From Robiginitomaculum sp. (GTDB lineage Bacteria > Pseudomonadota > Alphaproteobacteria > Caulobacterales > Maricaulaceae): a stretch of DNA of 33,085 nt. Within the stretch, counting starts at the first letter, position 1; every line of letters begins with the position of its first letter. Positions 1 to 8,835 of this stretch are shown here, one piece after another. The notes below the pieces were generated by a model, which saw only the letters and a list, made by a program, of their open reading frames with translations, was not told the origin of the DNA and did no database searches. Location: assembly GCA_021776555.1 (NCBI GenBank), contig JAJFFR010000116.1, positions 1 through 33,085 on the forward strand. The letters run 5' to 3'. The translations under genes and the position numbers were made by a program.

Positions 1-472
1 CGATAATTGTTCGAACCATCAACGCCACAACAATCGCCACCCAAATTCCTTTGAAAAGGGTGTAGGTGCCGGGGGTGAACTCGGTCACGCTTGCCAGCGC
101 CAACAACCCAACCGTCAGCGGCGCAAAAACCAACATGGCAAATAAGCCAAAACCCAAGGCCAAGGCCCATACCGAATAGGGTAGTCGACCAAACAACCGG
201 TGGCTCCAATTGTGCTCATCCGGAGAGAATTTTGGCAGTTTCCCGGATTTGCGCTGGGCGCGATGAATACTCATCACCGCTAGGCTCATTAAGAAGAACA
301 GCAGAAATGCCGTCGCAAAAATATCGACTTGAAACCCATGTTCGCCCGGAGCGAATATGGTCCCGCCATCCTTTTTTAGAAACCAGATTATTGTGCAGTT
401 TATGAGTACATTGATCACCACACTGATAATTATTTCTTTTCGAACATGTTTATCAAATGTGTGATCAGCCAT
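1..472 (-). CDS. Membrane protein of unknown function, 5' part only
   Basis: Read on the minus strand from an ATG at 472, this frame stays open to the window edge (157 codons), so the 3' end lies outside. The start has a purine-rich GGGGACGGAAAAACC just upstream. The protein begins MADHTFDKHVRKEII and shows about four hydrophobic stretches: residues about 10-28, 50-68, 100-125 and 138-155. A basic loop (RAQRKSGK) separates the second and third, and there is no separate cleavable signal peptide. I do not recognise a family. It is divergent from the lipid genes to its right and shares a 171-bp intergenic region with them. Its reality rests on an intact frame, a plausible ribosome site and the alternation of hydrophobic and charged segments. 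Confidence 0.7.
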   Translation of the reverse strand, partial: MADHTFDKHVRKEIIISVVINVLINCTIIWFLKKDGGTIFAPGEHGFQVDIFATAFLLFFLMSLAVMSIHRAQRKSGKLPKFSPDEHNWSHRLFGRLPYSVWALALGFGLFAMLVFAPLTVGLLALASVTEFTPGTYTLFKGIWVAIVVALMVRTII

Positions 473-589
473 GGTTTTTCCGTCCCCTAAATCTACTCAT
501 CCAAGCCCCAGCGCAGAACTCAGCTTCGACGTTTCAACGCCGTTAGTATGTGCATTCTAATTTACATTGGTAGGTTAAATGAACAAGGA

Positions 590-618
590 TTGATGTGGTA
601 AAGGATGCTGCATACAAT
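590..618 (+). promoter_or_regulatory. Sigma70-like promoter for the lipid gene pair
   Basis: TTGATG (590-595) and TACAAT (613-618) are separated by exactly 17 bases. They match the -35 and -10 consensus at 4/6 and 5/6 positions. Transcription would begin near 625, leaving a leader of about 20 bases that contains the AGGGG ribosome site of the gene starting at 644. This argues against the in-frame ATG at 605, which would lie inside the promoter. Confidence 0.6.
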
Positions 619-643
619 CAAGTGGTACATTAAAGGGGCTTTT

Positions 644-1444
644 ATGGTCGAAACAGCGCAAGCAATAAAACCACCATCACTTATGTTATTGTTGCTGGAA
701 GGTCGCGCCGTGTGGGAATATGGCGCATTGATTGCCAGTCGACCCATGTTGAATATGCTTCCCACGGGTGATGGGCACCCGGTTTTGGTGTTGCCCGGAT
801 TGGCCGGAACCGATCTGTCAACCAAACCATTGCGAAAATTTCTTGAAAGTCGCGGGTATATACCTGCCGGTTGGGAATTGGGCCGCAATTTGGGACTGCG
901 TGACGGTCTTTTAGAACAAATGCTGGAACGGCTGGACGAGCTATACGAAGAGCATGGCGAAAAGATCAGCATTATTGGCTGGAGCTTGGGCGGCATCTTT
1001 GCTCGGGAATTGGCCAAGTTACGACCCGAACAGGTCAGAATGGTCATCACTTTGGGCAGCCCTCATTCTGGCAATCCCCATGCATCCAACGCCCGAAAAT
1101 TTTACGAACGAGTATCGGGCCACAAAGTGGATGACCCACCGTTGAACAGCCGAATTTACAAGGCGCCACCTGTACCAACCACATCAATTTATACTAAAAC
1201 TGACGGTATTGTTGCTTGGCAGAACTGTCATCAAGCTGAACCACAAAGCAAAGAAAAAGCCCAGCAAACCGAAAACATTCGTGTCATGGGTAGCCATTGC
1301 GGATTGGGTATAAACCCTAGTGTTCTTTACATAATCGCCGACCGTCTGGCACTTCGCGAAGGTAGTTGGGCCGCATTTTCCAACGAGGGCTTTCGCAAAG
1401 CATTTTTTGAAACACCGGGTTTTGATTTATTGCAGGCAAGCTAA
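644..1444 (+). CDS. Alpha/beta-hydrolase (lipase/esterase-like) paired with a wax-ester synthase
   Basis: A 266-aa alpha/beta-hydrolase. The nucleophile elbow is GWSLGG with Ser114. The likely acid is Asp187 in TKTDGIVAW and the likely base His218 in GSHCGLG, in the correct order and spacing for a catalytic triad. The oxyanion region is probably VLPGLAGTD near residues 48-56. There is no signal peptide, so it should act in the cytoplasm. I chose the ATG at 644 over 605 because AGGGG sits six bases upstream and the promoter overlaps 605. The next gene, a WS/DGAT, starts 41 bases downstream in the same direction, so a lipid ester substrate is likely. Hydrolases of this kind are common neighbours of WS/DGAT genes, but the actual substrate is unknown. 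Confidence 0.85.
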   Translation: MVETAQAIKPPSLMLLLLEGRAVWEYGALIASRPMLNMLPTGDGHPVLVLPGLAGTDLSTKPLRKFLESRGYIPAGWELGRNLGLRDGLLEQMLERLDELYEEHGEKISIIGWSLGGIFARELAKLRPEQVRMVITLGSPHSGNPHASNARKFYERVSGHKVDDPPLNSRIYKAPPVPTTSIYTKTDGIVAWQNCHQAEPQSKEKAQQTENIRVMGSHCGLGINPSVLYIIADRLALREGSWAAFSNEGFRKAFFETPGFDLLQAS

Positions 1445-1485
1445 AATCAACAAAACCAATAATTCAATCAAAAGGAAATGGGATC

Positions 1486-2955
1486 ATGCGTAAACTAACC
1501 GGTATTGATGCAACATTTTTGTACATGGAAACCGACGAAACCCCCATGCACATTTCCAGCTTGCTAATTTGTGAACCGACTCGTGATGGCGAAAATGCCT
1601 ATGAAGCCCTAAAATCCCAAATCGTGAACCGCCTGCATGAAATTCCGGCGTTTCACCGCAAACTCATGCACACGCCGTTTTATATTGACCACCCGGTTTG
1701 GGTCGATACCGACGTCGTTGATCTGGATTACCACATCAAACATATCAGCCTGCCTGAACCCGGCAATCTGGAGCAATTGCGGATGGTGGTCCAAGGGCTT
1801 CACTCTCTGGTTTTGGATCGGAACCGGCCTTTATGGCAGTTTTATATTGTCGAAGGCGTTGAAGATGATGCCTTTGGTATTAAAAAGGGCTGCTTTGCAC
1901 TTTATACTAAGTGTCATCATGCCTGCCTTGATGGCGGCGGCGGGATTTCAGCCATGGATATATTGTCCGATATGAAGCCTGTGCCGCGTTCACCCATGCC
2001 CAAAAGCGAGATCCGCTTCTCTAACGAAAAGCCAGGATTTTTTGAATTGCTTGGCAGCGCTTATGGCAAATTTATTCAACAACAGTTTGATAATGTTGCC
2101 GCCCTACCCGCGTTGAGCAAAGCTTTGGGCAATGTAGTTAAAAACGCATTTGAAGACGGCGAAGGCTTGATAAAAGGATTGCGCCCTGCACCCAAAACTA
2201 GATTTAATGTCCGTATTCAAAAACAACGCGCCTATGCGGCCAACTCACTTTCTTTGAAAGAGACCATTGCCTTGGCCAAAGCCACCGGCACATCGGTCAA
2301 TGATATCGCCTTATCGATCTGCGGCGGTGCCTTGCGGCGTTATTTGGATGGTCACAAAGAACTACCCAATCGCTCGTTAGTTGCGGCGGTCCCAGTTTCC
2401 TTGCGCGAACTAGGCGATAAGGGCGCTGGCAATCAAGTTGCCAGCATGACTTGCGAAATTGGCACTCAAATTACCGACCCGCTCAAGCGCCTGAAAGCCG
2501 TTAACAAGAACACCAAACGCGCCAAGAAACAAATGTCTGCTGTCAAAGAAATTTTTCCAACAGATTATTCCTATTTTGGCGCTCCAATTTTCATCAGCGC
2601 CATGGCGCAAATGGCTAGCAAAACCGACATCGTCAACCGGATGCCCGCCGCGATAAACGTTGCTATTTCCAACGTTCCGGGGCCACGCAAACATATGTAT
2701 TTTGCCGGCAGCAAAGTTCGGACTTACTTCCCAGTTTCCATTGCCACCCATGGCTGTGCCTTGAACATTACCTTGCAAAGTTATGTTGATCGCCTCGATT
2801 TTGGGCTGGTCGCCTGCAAGGACGCGGTGCCAGATGTCCAAGATATTGCCGACCTGATCGTTGACGAGTTTCAACTGTTGCAGAAGGCCGTAAAAGAACG
2901 GGACACAGCAAACAAACCAACCCCGAAAAAACGGACTACAACCAAGGCAAAATAA
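1486..2955 (+). CDS. Wax-ester synthase / acyl-CoA:diacylglycerol acyltransferase (WS/DGAT)
   Basis: A 489-aa member of the bifunctional WS/DGAT family, which transfers acyl groups from acyl-CoA to long-chain alcohols or diacylglycerol to form storage wax esters or triacylglycerol. The catalytic HHxxxDG motif is present as HHACLDG at residues 144-150. The second family signature is ISNVPGP at residues 394-400. The N-terminus (LTGIDATFLYMETDETPMHI) is typical of the family, and the length is close to the usual 450-500 aa. The C-terminus is a Lys/Thr-rich tail. The ribosome site AAGGAAATGGG precedes the ATG. It lies 41 bases behind the alpha/beta-hydrolase and is probably co-transcribed with it. 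It points to neutral-lipid storage in this organism. The balance of wax ester to triacylglycerol cannot be read from sequence. Confidence 0.95.
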   Translation: MRKLTGIDATFLYMETDETPMHISSLLICEPTRDGENAYEALKSQIVNRLHEIPAFHRKLMHTPFYIDHPVWVDTDVVDLDYHIKHISLPEPGNLEQLRMVVQGLHSLVLDRNRPLWQFYIVEGVEDDAFGIKKGCFALYTKCHHACLDGGGGISAMDILSDMKPVPRSPMPKSEIRFSNEKPGFFELLGSAYGKFIQQQFDNVAALPALSKALGNVVKNAFEDGEGLIKGLRPAPKTRFNVRIQKQRAYAANSLSLKETIALAKATGTSVNDIALSICGGALRRYLDGHKELPNRSLVAAVPVSLRELGDKGAGNQVASMTCEIGTQITDPLKRLKAVNKNTKRAKKQMSAVKEIFPTDYSYFGAPIFISAMAQMASKTDIVNRMPAAINVAISNVPGPRKHMYFAGSKVRTYFPVSIATHGCALNITLQSYVDRLDFGLVACKDAVPDVQDIADLIVDEFQLLQKAVKERDTANKPTPKKRTTTKAK

Positions 2956-3046
2956 CCTTTGGCTGGCTCAGTTCTCTGGCCTGATTTATACACTTGATGG
3001 TTTAATTCCGGTCTGGTTTGCTCTAAGGTTTTCACTCATGCAATAG

Positions 3047-5611
3047 ATGAGAACGAAGATGCACCGCCGGGCAAATTTTATCTGGAAACCAGATCAAAAA
3101 ATTGATCATGAAGCCTATTTCAAACTGGTTGCGTCCGCGCCCTTGCGACGCGAGGACGAACATAACCAATGGGTGTTTTTTCGCAATTCATTGACCCTGC
3201 CCGCTCGGCCAGACTCTGCCAAAATCAAGATCACCTGTGACGGTAGGTACCAGCTTTTTATCAATGGGGAGTTTGTTTCCCGTGGCCCGTCCAGAGCCAG
3301 CCCACATTTCATGCGCTATGACGTAATTGAGTTGGTGAACTTTTTACACGCCGGGGCAAATTCAATCGCCATATTGGTTCACTCGCCGGGGGTTGATCTG
3401 GCTTGGTACGAAACCACCAAAGGTGCTTGGCAACCCATATTCGGGGATGGCGGTTTATATGTCGAACTGGATGCTCATTCGGATACAAAAACCTTTGAAC
3501 TACTCTCCGATACGAGCTGGAAATGCCTAACCGCACCGGCTTGGCGGCAGGATGCCCCTCGCACTGGATGGGGACAGGATTTCATTGAAGACTTTGATGC
3601 TAACCTGCATCCCGCAGGTTGGAAAAAAACAGAATTTGATGATAGCAATTGGCCAGAAGCACAGCTTTTAGTCTCTCATGGTGACGCAGCCGAACAGGCA
3701 ACAGGTCGCGGTAGCTATAAACCATTTCCCAGCCTCACACCTCGAGAAATTCCGCAACTCGCCGAACAGCCTGTATCGCCGGCACAAGTTATATGGTGCC
3801 AATCGATTGCGCCTCGGCCTGATTTAGATGTTGATCAGAGATTATACCAAGAAGAATGTTCTGCCGCTGCCAACGGAATGTTTGCCAACCCGAATGGTCT
3901 GCTGACAGCAGATGGCGATGCGACAATTGTCACAACCATGGACGGGAAAGACGTAACGATTTTGTTGAGGTTCGATCCTTACGTAACTGGGTTCCCTCGG
4001 ATTGATATCGAAGCCAAAGGCGGTGAGATCATCGAAGTGGCCGCCGGGGAAGCCCTGCCCGGTGAATTTAACGATCAAGACCCAAATTCCGGACTGAAAC
4101 GACCAGACCATTTGACCTTTGCCCATCTGTTTCGCTACACCGCCAAACCCGGTCGGCAGCAGTTTGAGAAATTTGAGTTCACGGCTATTCGCGCCCTGCA
4201 AATCACCGTTCGTAATGCTCCAAATGGCCTGAAAATCCATCATGCCGAGGTCAATAGCACCAATTTTCCCGCGCAATTTGATGGAGCATTTTCCTGTAAT
4301 GATCCGGTCTTGAACCAGTTGTGGGACGTGGGTCGCCATACCGCTTTGCAATGCATGCATGACGCATTTGAAGATTGCCCAGGGCGGGAAAAGCGCCAAT
4401 GGGTCGGTGATGGTGTTGTCCATCTGGATATTGCCGAAGCGGCATTTGGTCCCAGCGCCTATTCACTGGGCCGACAGTTCTTGCAACACGCCGCCGAAAG
4501 CCAACGGGTCGATGGACTATTGCAAATGTACACAACCGGCGACCACCGGGGCGATGGGGTATTTATTCCGGATTTCACATTGCATTGGATTATCGGCGTC
4601 GAAAAATACTGGCTTTCCAGCGGCGACGAAAATCTGCTCGAACAATTATACCCGAACATTGAGAAAGCCTTGGCTTGGTTCGCCCGCCAAACCGACCATA
4701 ATAATCTGTTGGCTAACATCCCGTTTTGGCATTTTATTGAATGGGCTGATATTGGACGAAATGGCGAGTCGGCACCGATCAACGCGCTTTACGCTGCGGC
4801 ATTGGCTTCAGCTTCTAGGTTGGCAAAACGCATTGAAAGTAAGCGCGCGCGCAAAAGATATGCAGACCTATCAGACCAAGTGAAGCGCGCACTAAACGCG
4901 CGTCATTGGAGTGAAAATCGCCAAGCCTATGTCGACGAGGTTGACCCTGAGACAGGCAAGCAAGGCACCCGAATTTCACAACAAACCAATGCGCTGATGA
5001 TTGCTTTTGATTTGGCTCCAACCGATCGGGTATCAACAATTATCGATACGATTTCGGATGAGAAAACACTGAAATTTACGGCCGCACCACCCATTTTTGT
5101 TCACGCTCCGGAATTCCATGAAGAGAAGGATGTGGTTCGCGCCAATACTCTGTATTGCCATTTTTTGTATGAAGCATATGCCAGATCAGGGCGCTATGAC
5201 CTGGTGCTGGATCACATGCGTAATTATTACCAGCCCATGCTGGAAGCCGGGGCCACCACATTGTGGGAAAGTTTTGAACCTTCAGCCAGTTTGTGCCATG
5301 TATTTTCAGCCACACCTGTATACCAGCTATCCCGATATTCTTTGGGGGTGCAACCGGTCAGCGGGGGTTTCAAAAAAGTACGCTTTGCCCCACAATTTGG
5401 TGATCTCGATCACGCTGATGGAGCGTACCCAACGCCATTGGGACAGGTAGCCGTTAGTTGGAAACGCGCGCCCGATGGTATCGCATTGTCCCTACAAGCC
5501 CCGGCCGACATGGAAGTCGAAATTGTTGCGCCGCCGGGATATGACATTCACAACAAGACATGCTCAATTCAGGGTGATCGCCAAATTTTTGATCTTGTTA
5601 TGAAGCCTTAA
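3047..5611 (+). CDS. GH78 alpha-L-rhamnosidase, cytoplasmic
   Basis: An 854-aa inverting alpha-L-rhamnosidase that releases L-rhamnose from rhamnosides. The N-terminal half holds the beta-sandwich domains, including RGPSRASPHFMRYDV, the usual rhamnosidase N-domain region. The (alpha/alpha)6 catalytic domain follows with DCPGREKRQWVGDG. Asp443, Glu448 and Asp455 have the same spacing as the catalytic/substrate-binding D567, E572 and D579 of Bacillus RhaB, and Glu741 in TLWESFEP corresponds to the distal Glu. No signal peptide is visible, so its substrate must be imported. The start is uncertain: ATG 3047 and ATG 3059 both lack a good Shine-Dalgarno site, and 3047 directly abuts a two-codon frame ATG-CAA-TAG. 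The adjacent transporter and the rha genes support a role in rhamnoside catabolism. Confidence 0.93.
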   Translation: MRTKMHRRANFIWKPDQKIDHEAYFKLVASAPLRREDEHNQWVFFRNSLTLPARPDSAKIKITCDGRYQLFINGEFVSRGPSRASPHFMRYDVIELVNFLHAGANSIAILVHSPGVDLAWYETTKGAWQPIFGDGGLYVELDAHSDTKTFELLSDTSWKCLTAPAWRQDAPRTGWGQDFIEDFDANLHPAGWKKTEFDDSNWPEAQLLVSHGDAAEQATGRGSYKPFPSLTPREIPQLAEQPVSPAQVIWCQSIAPRPDLDVDQRLYQEECSAAANGMFANPNGLLTADGDATIVTTMDGKDVTILLRFDPYVTGFPRIDIEAKGGEIIEVAAGEALPGEFNDQDPNSGLKRPDHLTFAHLFRYTAKPGRQQFEKFEFTAIRALQITVRNAPNGLKIHHAEVNSTNFPAQFDGAFSCNDPVLNQLWDVGRHTALQCMHDAFEDCPGREKRQWVGDGVVHLDIAEAAFGPSAYSLGRQFLQHAAESQRVDGLLQMYTTGDHRGDGVFIPDFTLHWIIGVEKYWLSSGDENLLEQLYPNIEKALAWFARQTDHNNLLANIPFWHFIEWADIGRNGESAPINALYAAALASASRLAKRIESKRARKRYADLSDQVKRALNARHWSENRQAYVDEVDPETGKQGTRISQQTNALMIAFDLAPTDRVSTIIDTISDEKTLKFTAAPPIFVHAPEFHEEKDVVRANTLYCHFLYEAYARSGRYDLVLDHMRNYYQPMLEAGATTLWESFEPSASLCHVFSATPVYQLSRYSLGVQPVSGGFKKVRFAPQFGDLDHADGAYPTPLGQVAVSWKRAPDGIALSLQAPADMEVEIVAPPGYDIHNKTCSIQGDRQIFDLVMKP

Positions 5612-5627
5612 AATCAGGTCTGATTTT
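5610..5627. terminator. Short bidirectional hairpin between converging genes
   Basis: AAAATCA (5610-5616), the loop GGTC and TGATTTT (5621-5627) form a perfect palindrome with T-tracts in both orientations. The stop codons of the GH78 gene and of the convergent transporter lie in or beside it. It is A/T-rich, so its strength as a terminator is uncertain, but the place is right for both transcripts. Confidence 0.5.
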
Positions 5628-6975
5628 TAGCGACAATCTGTGCTTTGGTTTCGTTGAACATTTCTTCGGTCAATTTGTAACGCCGTAGTAAAAGCAAGGC
5701 GATAATCCACAAACAGATCGGCAATAAGGCATAACCCAACCGCACGCCAAGCAAAGCAGTATCAGGTTGTGCATCAGCGCCCGCACCTTGAATAAACCCC
5801 GATGCGGACAAAAGCAGACTGACCAGAAACGCCCCACCGGTCATCCCGATTTTACGACAAAAGGCCCATGCGCCAAAGATCGCACCTTCACGGCGCTCAC
5901 CGGTCCGCAATTCATCAATTTCGACAGTATCCGGCACCATTGCATTTGGAAAAATTTGGTTTGCAGCTTCACTGGTTCCAATAAAAATCAGAATGAAAAT
6001 TAAGACCACATAGGCACCAGGTTGCACAAACAGCATTGGAATCGGTGCCACAGCACTTAAGACCAATGCCACATAATAACTCCTACGTTTTGACATTTTA
6101 CGACCGATTATCACCCATATGGGTGTCACAATGGTCGCGGTAACCGCGCCAATTGCCATAAAAGACCCAATCAGATTGGGCGTGATCTGCACCACAACCG
6201 TCAACATATAAAGCAAGGTCGTGGCACTGGCACCGATGGCTAAGTTTTGAAAGAAAAACACAATCCAAAGCGCCCGAAAGGGTTTGTTGTGCCGAATGGC
6301 ATTGATCTCGTCTTTTACCCGAAAACTAGCCACTGGCTTTTCCAGTCTTGGTGCATTTTTGGTCAGAAAAAATGAGGCCAAGCCAGTCAGTATGATAAAG
6401 CCACCAAACCCAAAGCCGACCCAACGGAACCCTTCAGCCAAATTCCCGCCCGAGCCAAACACCGCCGGTGCAGCAAACAAAATAGCCAAAATGCCCAACC
6501 GCGCCGCAACCATTTTATACCCGGTAAGCAGAGTTCGCTCGTCATAATCGTCGGTCATTTCTGCCATCATTGACGAATACGGCACATCATAAATGGTGAT
6601 GGCCGTGCTCGCCAAAAAATAGAACAAAAGCACGTACATTGCTTTATGCATTTCACTGGCTTCCACCGGTGCCGCAAACAAGCCGGCAATGCTTAAGCCC
6701 AACAATATAGACCCCACCAAAAGGTACGGTCGGCGGCGCCCCATCTTGCTGCGGGTCCGGTCTGAAATGGCCCCCATAAGCGGGTCAGTAAAAGCATCCC
6801 ACAGACGCGGTGCCAACAATACCAAGCCAGCCAACCAAGGCGATATACCTAAAGCTTGCGTCGAATAGAAAAGCAAAAAGGCGATGGTCAGCCCGATATA
6901 ACTGGCTACAGCCAATTCACCCACAGCCCATCCAACTTTGATGGAAACTGGCAATTTTTGTTTTTGCTGGGCCAT
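5614..6975 (-). CDS. MFS sugar:cation symporter, GPH (MelB-like) type
   Basis: A 453-aa integral membrane protein with about 12 hydrophobic segments. The N-terminal half carries PRLWDAFTDPLMGAISDRT followed by SKMGRRRPY, the GPH-family loop between helices 2 and 3. This family imports glycosides, pentosides and hexuronides with a cation. The likely cargo is L-rhamnose or a short rhamnoside, because the gene faces the cytoplasmic rhamnosidase and lies in the rha locus. It would replace the ABC importer of rhizobial rha loci. I prefer the ATG at 6975, with AAAGAGA eight bases upstream, to the in-frame GTG at 6993. It is divergent from the esterase at 7094, and its stop overlaps the hairpin at 5610. 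Substrate specificity is inferred from context only. Confidence 0.88.
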   Translation of the reverse strand: MAQQKQKLPVSIKVGWAVGELAVASYIGLTIAFLLFYSTQALGISPWLAGLVLLAPRLWDAFTDPLMGAISDRTRSKMGRRRPYLLVGSILLGLSIAGLFAAPVEASEMHKAMYVLLFYFLASTAITIYDVPYSSMMAEMTDDYDERTLLTGYKMVAARLGILAILFAAPAVFGSGGNLAEGFRWVGFGFGGFIILTGLASFFLTKNAPRLEKPVASFRVKDEINAIRHNKPFRALWIVFFFQNLAIGASATTLLYMLTVVVQITPNLIGSFMAIGAVTATIVTPIWVIIGRKMSKRRSYYVALVLSAVAPIPMLFVQPGAYVVLIFILIFIGTSEAANQIFPNAMVPDTVEIDELRTGERREGAIFGAWAFCRKIGMTGGAFLVSLLLSASGFIQGAGADAQPDTALLGVRLGYALLPICLWIIALLLLRRYKLTEEMFNETKAQIVAKNQT

Positions 6976-7093
6976 GATGTAATTCTCTTTCACGATGCAA
7001 TAAGCGGCTTGAATGTCTAGGTTTTTACTTGGGTGAAGATGGAAAATACTGTAACATTTGAGACGAAATTCCCTTTGGCATCAGGAGCACCCA
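6976..7093. promoter_or_regulatory. Divergent promoter region, transporter/esterase
   Basis: These 118 bases separate two outward-facing genes and must hold promoters for both. On the plus strand TTGGGT, 17 bases and TAACAT is the best pair but weak. I do not see an operator that clearly matches the rhaD/TonB-receptor intergenic region. Confidence 0.35.
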
Positions 7094-8044
7094 ATGCGTG
7101 ACGAGTTTGAAATCGACCCGGAGATGCAACCATCATTGGCCCGGATGAAACAGCGCATGGAATCCCGTCCGCCCATGACATCGGTTGAACCGGCCGAAAT
7201 GCGCCAGCGCGCCCGCGAAGATTTTGCAGTAATGAACCAGAACCCACCGGAACTGGCATTGGTTCGCGATACCATTGTCGAAGGTGCTTTTGGCCCGTGC
7301 AAAATCCGCATTTATGACGCCATTGGCGAGCGGGAACAGGCACCGGGTTTGATCTATTTTCATGGTGGTGGCTGGATTGTTGGTGATCTGGATACCGAAG
7401 ATGTAAAGCTGCGGCATTTGGCTCTTGCCAGCAAAGTTCGCATTGTTTCGGTCGATTACGTATTGGCTCCTGGCCACAAATTCCCTGACCCGGTTGCTGA
7501 TTGCGTAGCTGCTGCACGATCGATCTATGCGGGCGCAAATGAGTTGGGTTTGGATCCCAAAAAGCTGGCCATTGGCGGCGCATCGGCCGGAGCCAATTTG
7601 GCCCTGTCCACTGCCATTTCATTGCGCGACGCGAAGGAAACATGGCTACGCTTTATGCTCCTGTTTTATGGTGTGTTTGACATGACCAGCACCTCGGCGT
7701 CGCGAACTTTGTTTTCGGACGGCTTTGGCATGGGAGCCGATGCTATGGAGCTGTTTTTTTCGTTGTATGTGCCTCAAAAAGAAGACCGCGCTTTGCCGTT
7801 GGCCTCGCCACTTTTGGCTGATCTGAGCGAGTTGCCACCAGCTTATATCAATGGAGCAGGTCTGGATGTATTGCGCGATGACAGTCGTCAATTGGCGGCA
7901 AAAATGAGCCGTGCTGGCGGACAAGCCCAGTTGCACGAGGTTCCCGGAGTTATCCATGGCTATACCTTGCTGACCCATGAAGTCAGCGTCGCCCGCAAGG
8001 CAATCGAACTGGCCGGTCAAGCCGTGTACTCTGCATTGCGTTGA
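7094..8044 (+). CDS. HSL-family (family IV) alpha/beta-hydrolase esterase
   Basis: A 316-aa cytoplasmic esterase of the hormone-sensitive-lipase family. The oxyanion motif HGGGW begins at His90 and the nucleophile elbow is GGASAG with Ser164. Asp258 (GLDVLRDD) and His288 (VIHGYT) complete the triad. The start is the ATG at 7094, with AGGAG six bases upstream; in-frame codons from 7058 are not needed. It is divergent from the sugar symporter, and its 3' end runs 28 bases into the convergent DeoR regulator gene. By context it may remove acetyl, acyl or phenolic ester groups from imported rhamnosides so that the rhamnosidase can act. That substrate is an inference; the fold and catalytic residues are visible. 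Confidence 0.9.
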   Translation: MRDEFEIDPEMQPSLARMKQRMESRPPMTSVEPAEMRQRAREDFAVMNQNPPELALVRDTIVEGAFGPCKIRIYDAIGEREQAPGLIYFHGGGWIVGDLDTEDVKLRHLALASKVRIVSVDYVLAPGHKFPDPVADCVAAARSIYAGANELGLDPKKLAIGGASAGANLALSTAISLRDAKETWLRFMLLFYGVFDMTSTSASRTLFSDGFGMGADAMELFFSLYVPQKEDRALPLASPLLADLSELPPAYINGAGLDVLRDDSRQLAAKMSRAGGQAQLHEVPGVIHGYTLLTHEVSVARKAIELAGQAVYSALR

Positions 8045-8835
8045 TGCTCGGCTCGATCAGCAATCGTGACTTCAACGCCATGATCTGCAAACATTCGTAA
8101 GTCTTCCTTGGTGGCCCTGTCATCGGTGATAACACGATCAATATGATCAAGATCAAACGCGGCATAACTGGAGCTTTTTCCAATTTTTGTGGCATCCACC
8201 AATAAAATGGTCTGTTGCGCCAATTTGGACAAACGCTGTTCGGCCAGCGCCACCAAAGGGTCAGCTTCTTGCACGCCCCTTGGATTCACCCCACGAGAGC
8301 TTAGAAAATACTTTGAGGCTCGAAAGGAGTCCGTTACGGAATCATCCAATGGGTTCAATATAAAATTCAATTTTCGGTTGGCTTCACCGGCCGGGAACAT
8401 CACCCGGTTCGCGCTGCGTTCGATCAATTCCACCCCCAAGGCCAGTGAATTGGTCAGAATGCTCATAGAGCGATTTTGCAAATAATTGCTCATGTGAAAT
8501 GTGGTGGTGCCACCATTGATGATAATGGATTCGCCATCTTCACAACTATCGACGGCGCACTTGGCAATGGCGCGTTTCGCCGCCACTTCGACCTCCACAT
8601 TGGTGTCAAAGGCCGAACCTTCCAGACGCAAGCGCCGAGCCGTGTTTTTTTGTAAATCAAGAGAAACCGCGCCGCCTCGCACTTGGCGAAGTTCCCCGCG
8701 TGCTGCCAGTTTTACCAAATCTCGGCGCAAAGTAGCTTCCGAAGCGCCCACTTCCCGGATCAGGTTTTTGAGCGAAGCGCTGCCCTCGTTGTTCAACAAT
8801 TCTAGAATGATTGCGTGTCGTTGTGTTTCAAGCAT
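8017..8835 (-). CDS. rhaR: DeoR-family transcriptional regulator, probable RhaR
   Basis: A 272-aa regulator with an N-terminal DeoR winged helix (ETQRHAIILELLNNEGSASL, then a recognition helix around SEATLRRDLVKL at residues about 32-43). A sugar-phosphate-sensing domain follows: INGGTTTFHMSNYL near residue 110, and DATKIGKSSSYAAFD near 215. The order of domains and the length are normal for the family. Its ATG lies inside the end of the kinase gene (8-base overlap), so the two are translationally coupled. Rhizobial rha loci use a DeoR-type RhaR next to the kinase, which supports the name. It probably responds to a rhamnose intermediate and controls the rhaD and TonB-receptor promoters. The sense of control, repressor or activator, cannot be read here. 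The C-terminal 28 bases overlap the convergent esterase gene. Confidence 0.85.
   Translation of the reverse strand: MLETQRHAIILELLNNEGSASLKNLIREVGASEATLRRDLVKLAARGELRQVRGGAVSLDLQKNTARRLRLEGSAFDTNVEVEVAAKRAIAKCAVDSCEDGESIIINGGTTTFHMSNYLQNRSMSILTNSLALGVELIERSANRVMFPAGEANRKLNFILNPLDDSVTDSFRASKYFLSSRGVNPRGVQEADPLVALAEQRLSKLAQQTILLVDATKIGKSSSYAAFDLDHIDRVITDDRATKEDLRMFADHGVEVTIADRAEHQRNAEYTA

Noticed and set aside
91-405. Plus-strand open frame of 104 codons
   Set aside because: It is antisense to a well-formed membrane-protein frame, has no ribosome site, and its composition (Arg/Pro-rich) is typical of a shadow frame.
605-643. Upstream ATG of the first alpha/beta-hydrolase
   Set aside because: It lies between the -35 and -10 hexamers and has no properly spaced ribosome site; the ATG at 644 has both.
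3842-4423. 193-codon minus-strand frame inside the rhamnosidase gene
   Set aside because: It covers the GH78 catalytic segment in antisense and shows no motif of its own.
7017-7643. Long minus-strand frame opposite the HSL esterase (208 codons)
   Set aside because: The plus-strand frame has the full catalytic triad and a strong ribosome site. The minus-strand frame has no domain and runs through the divergent promoter region.
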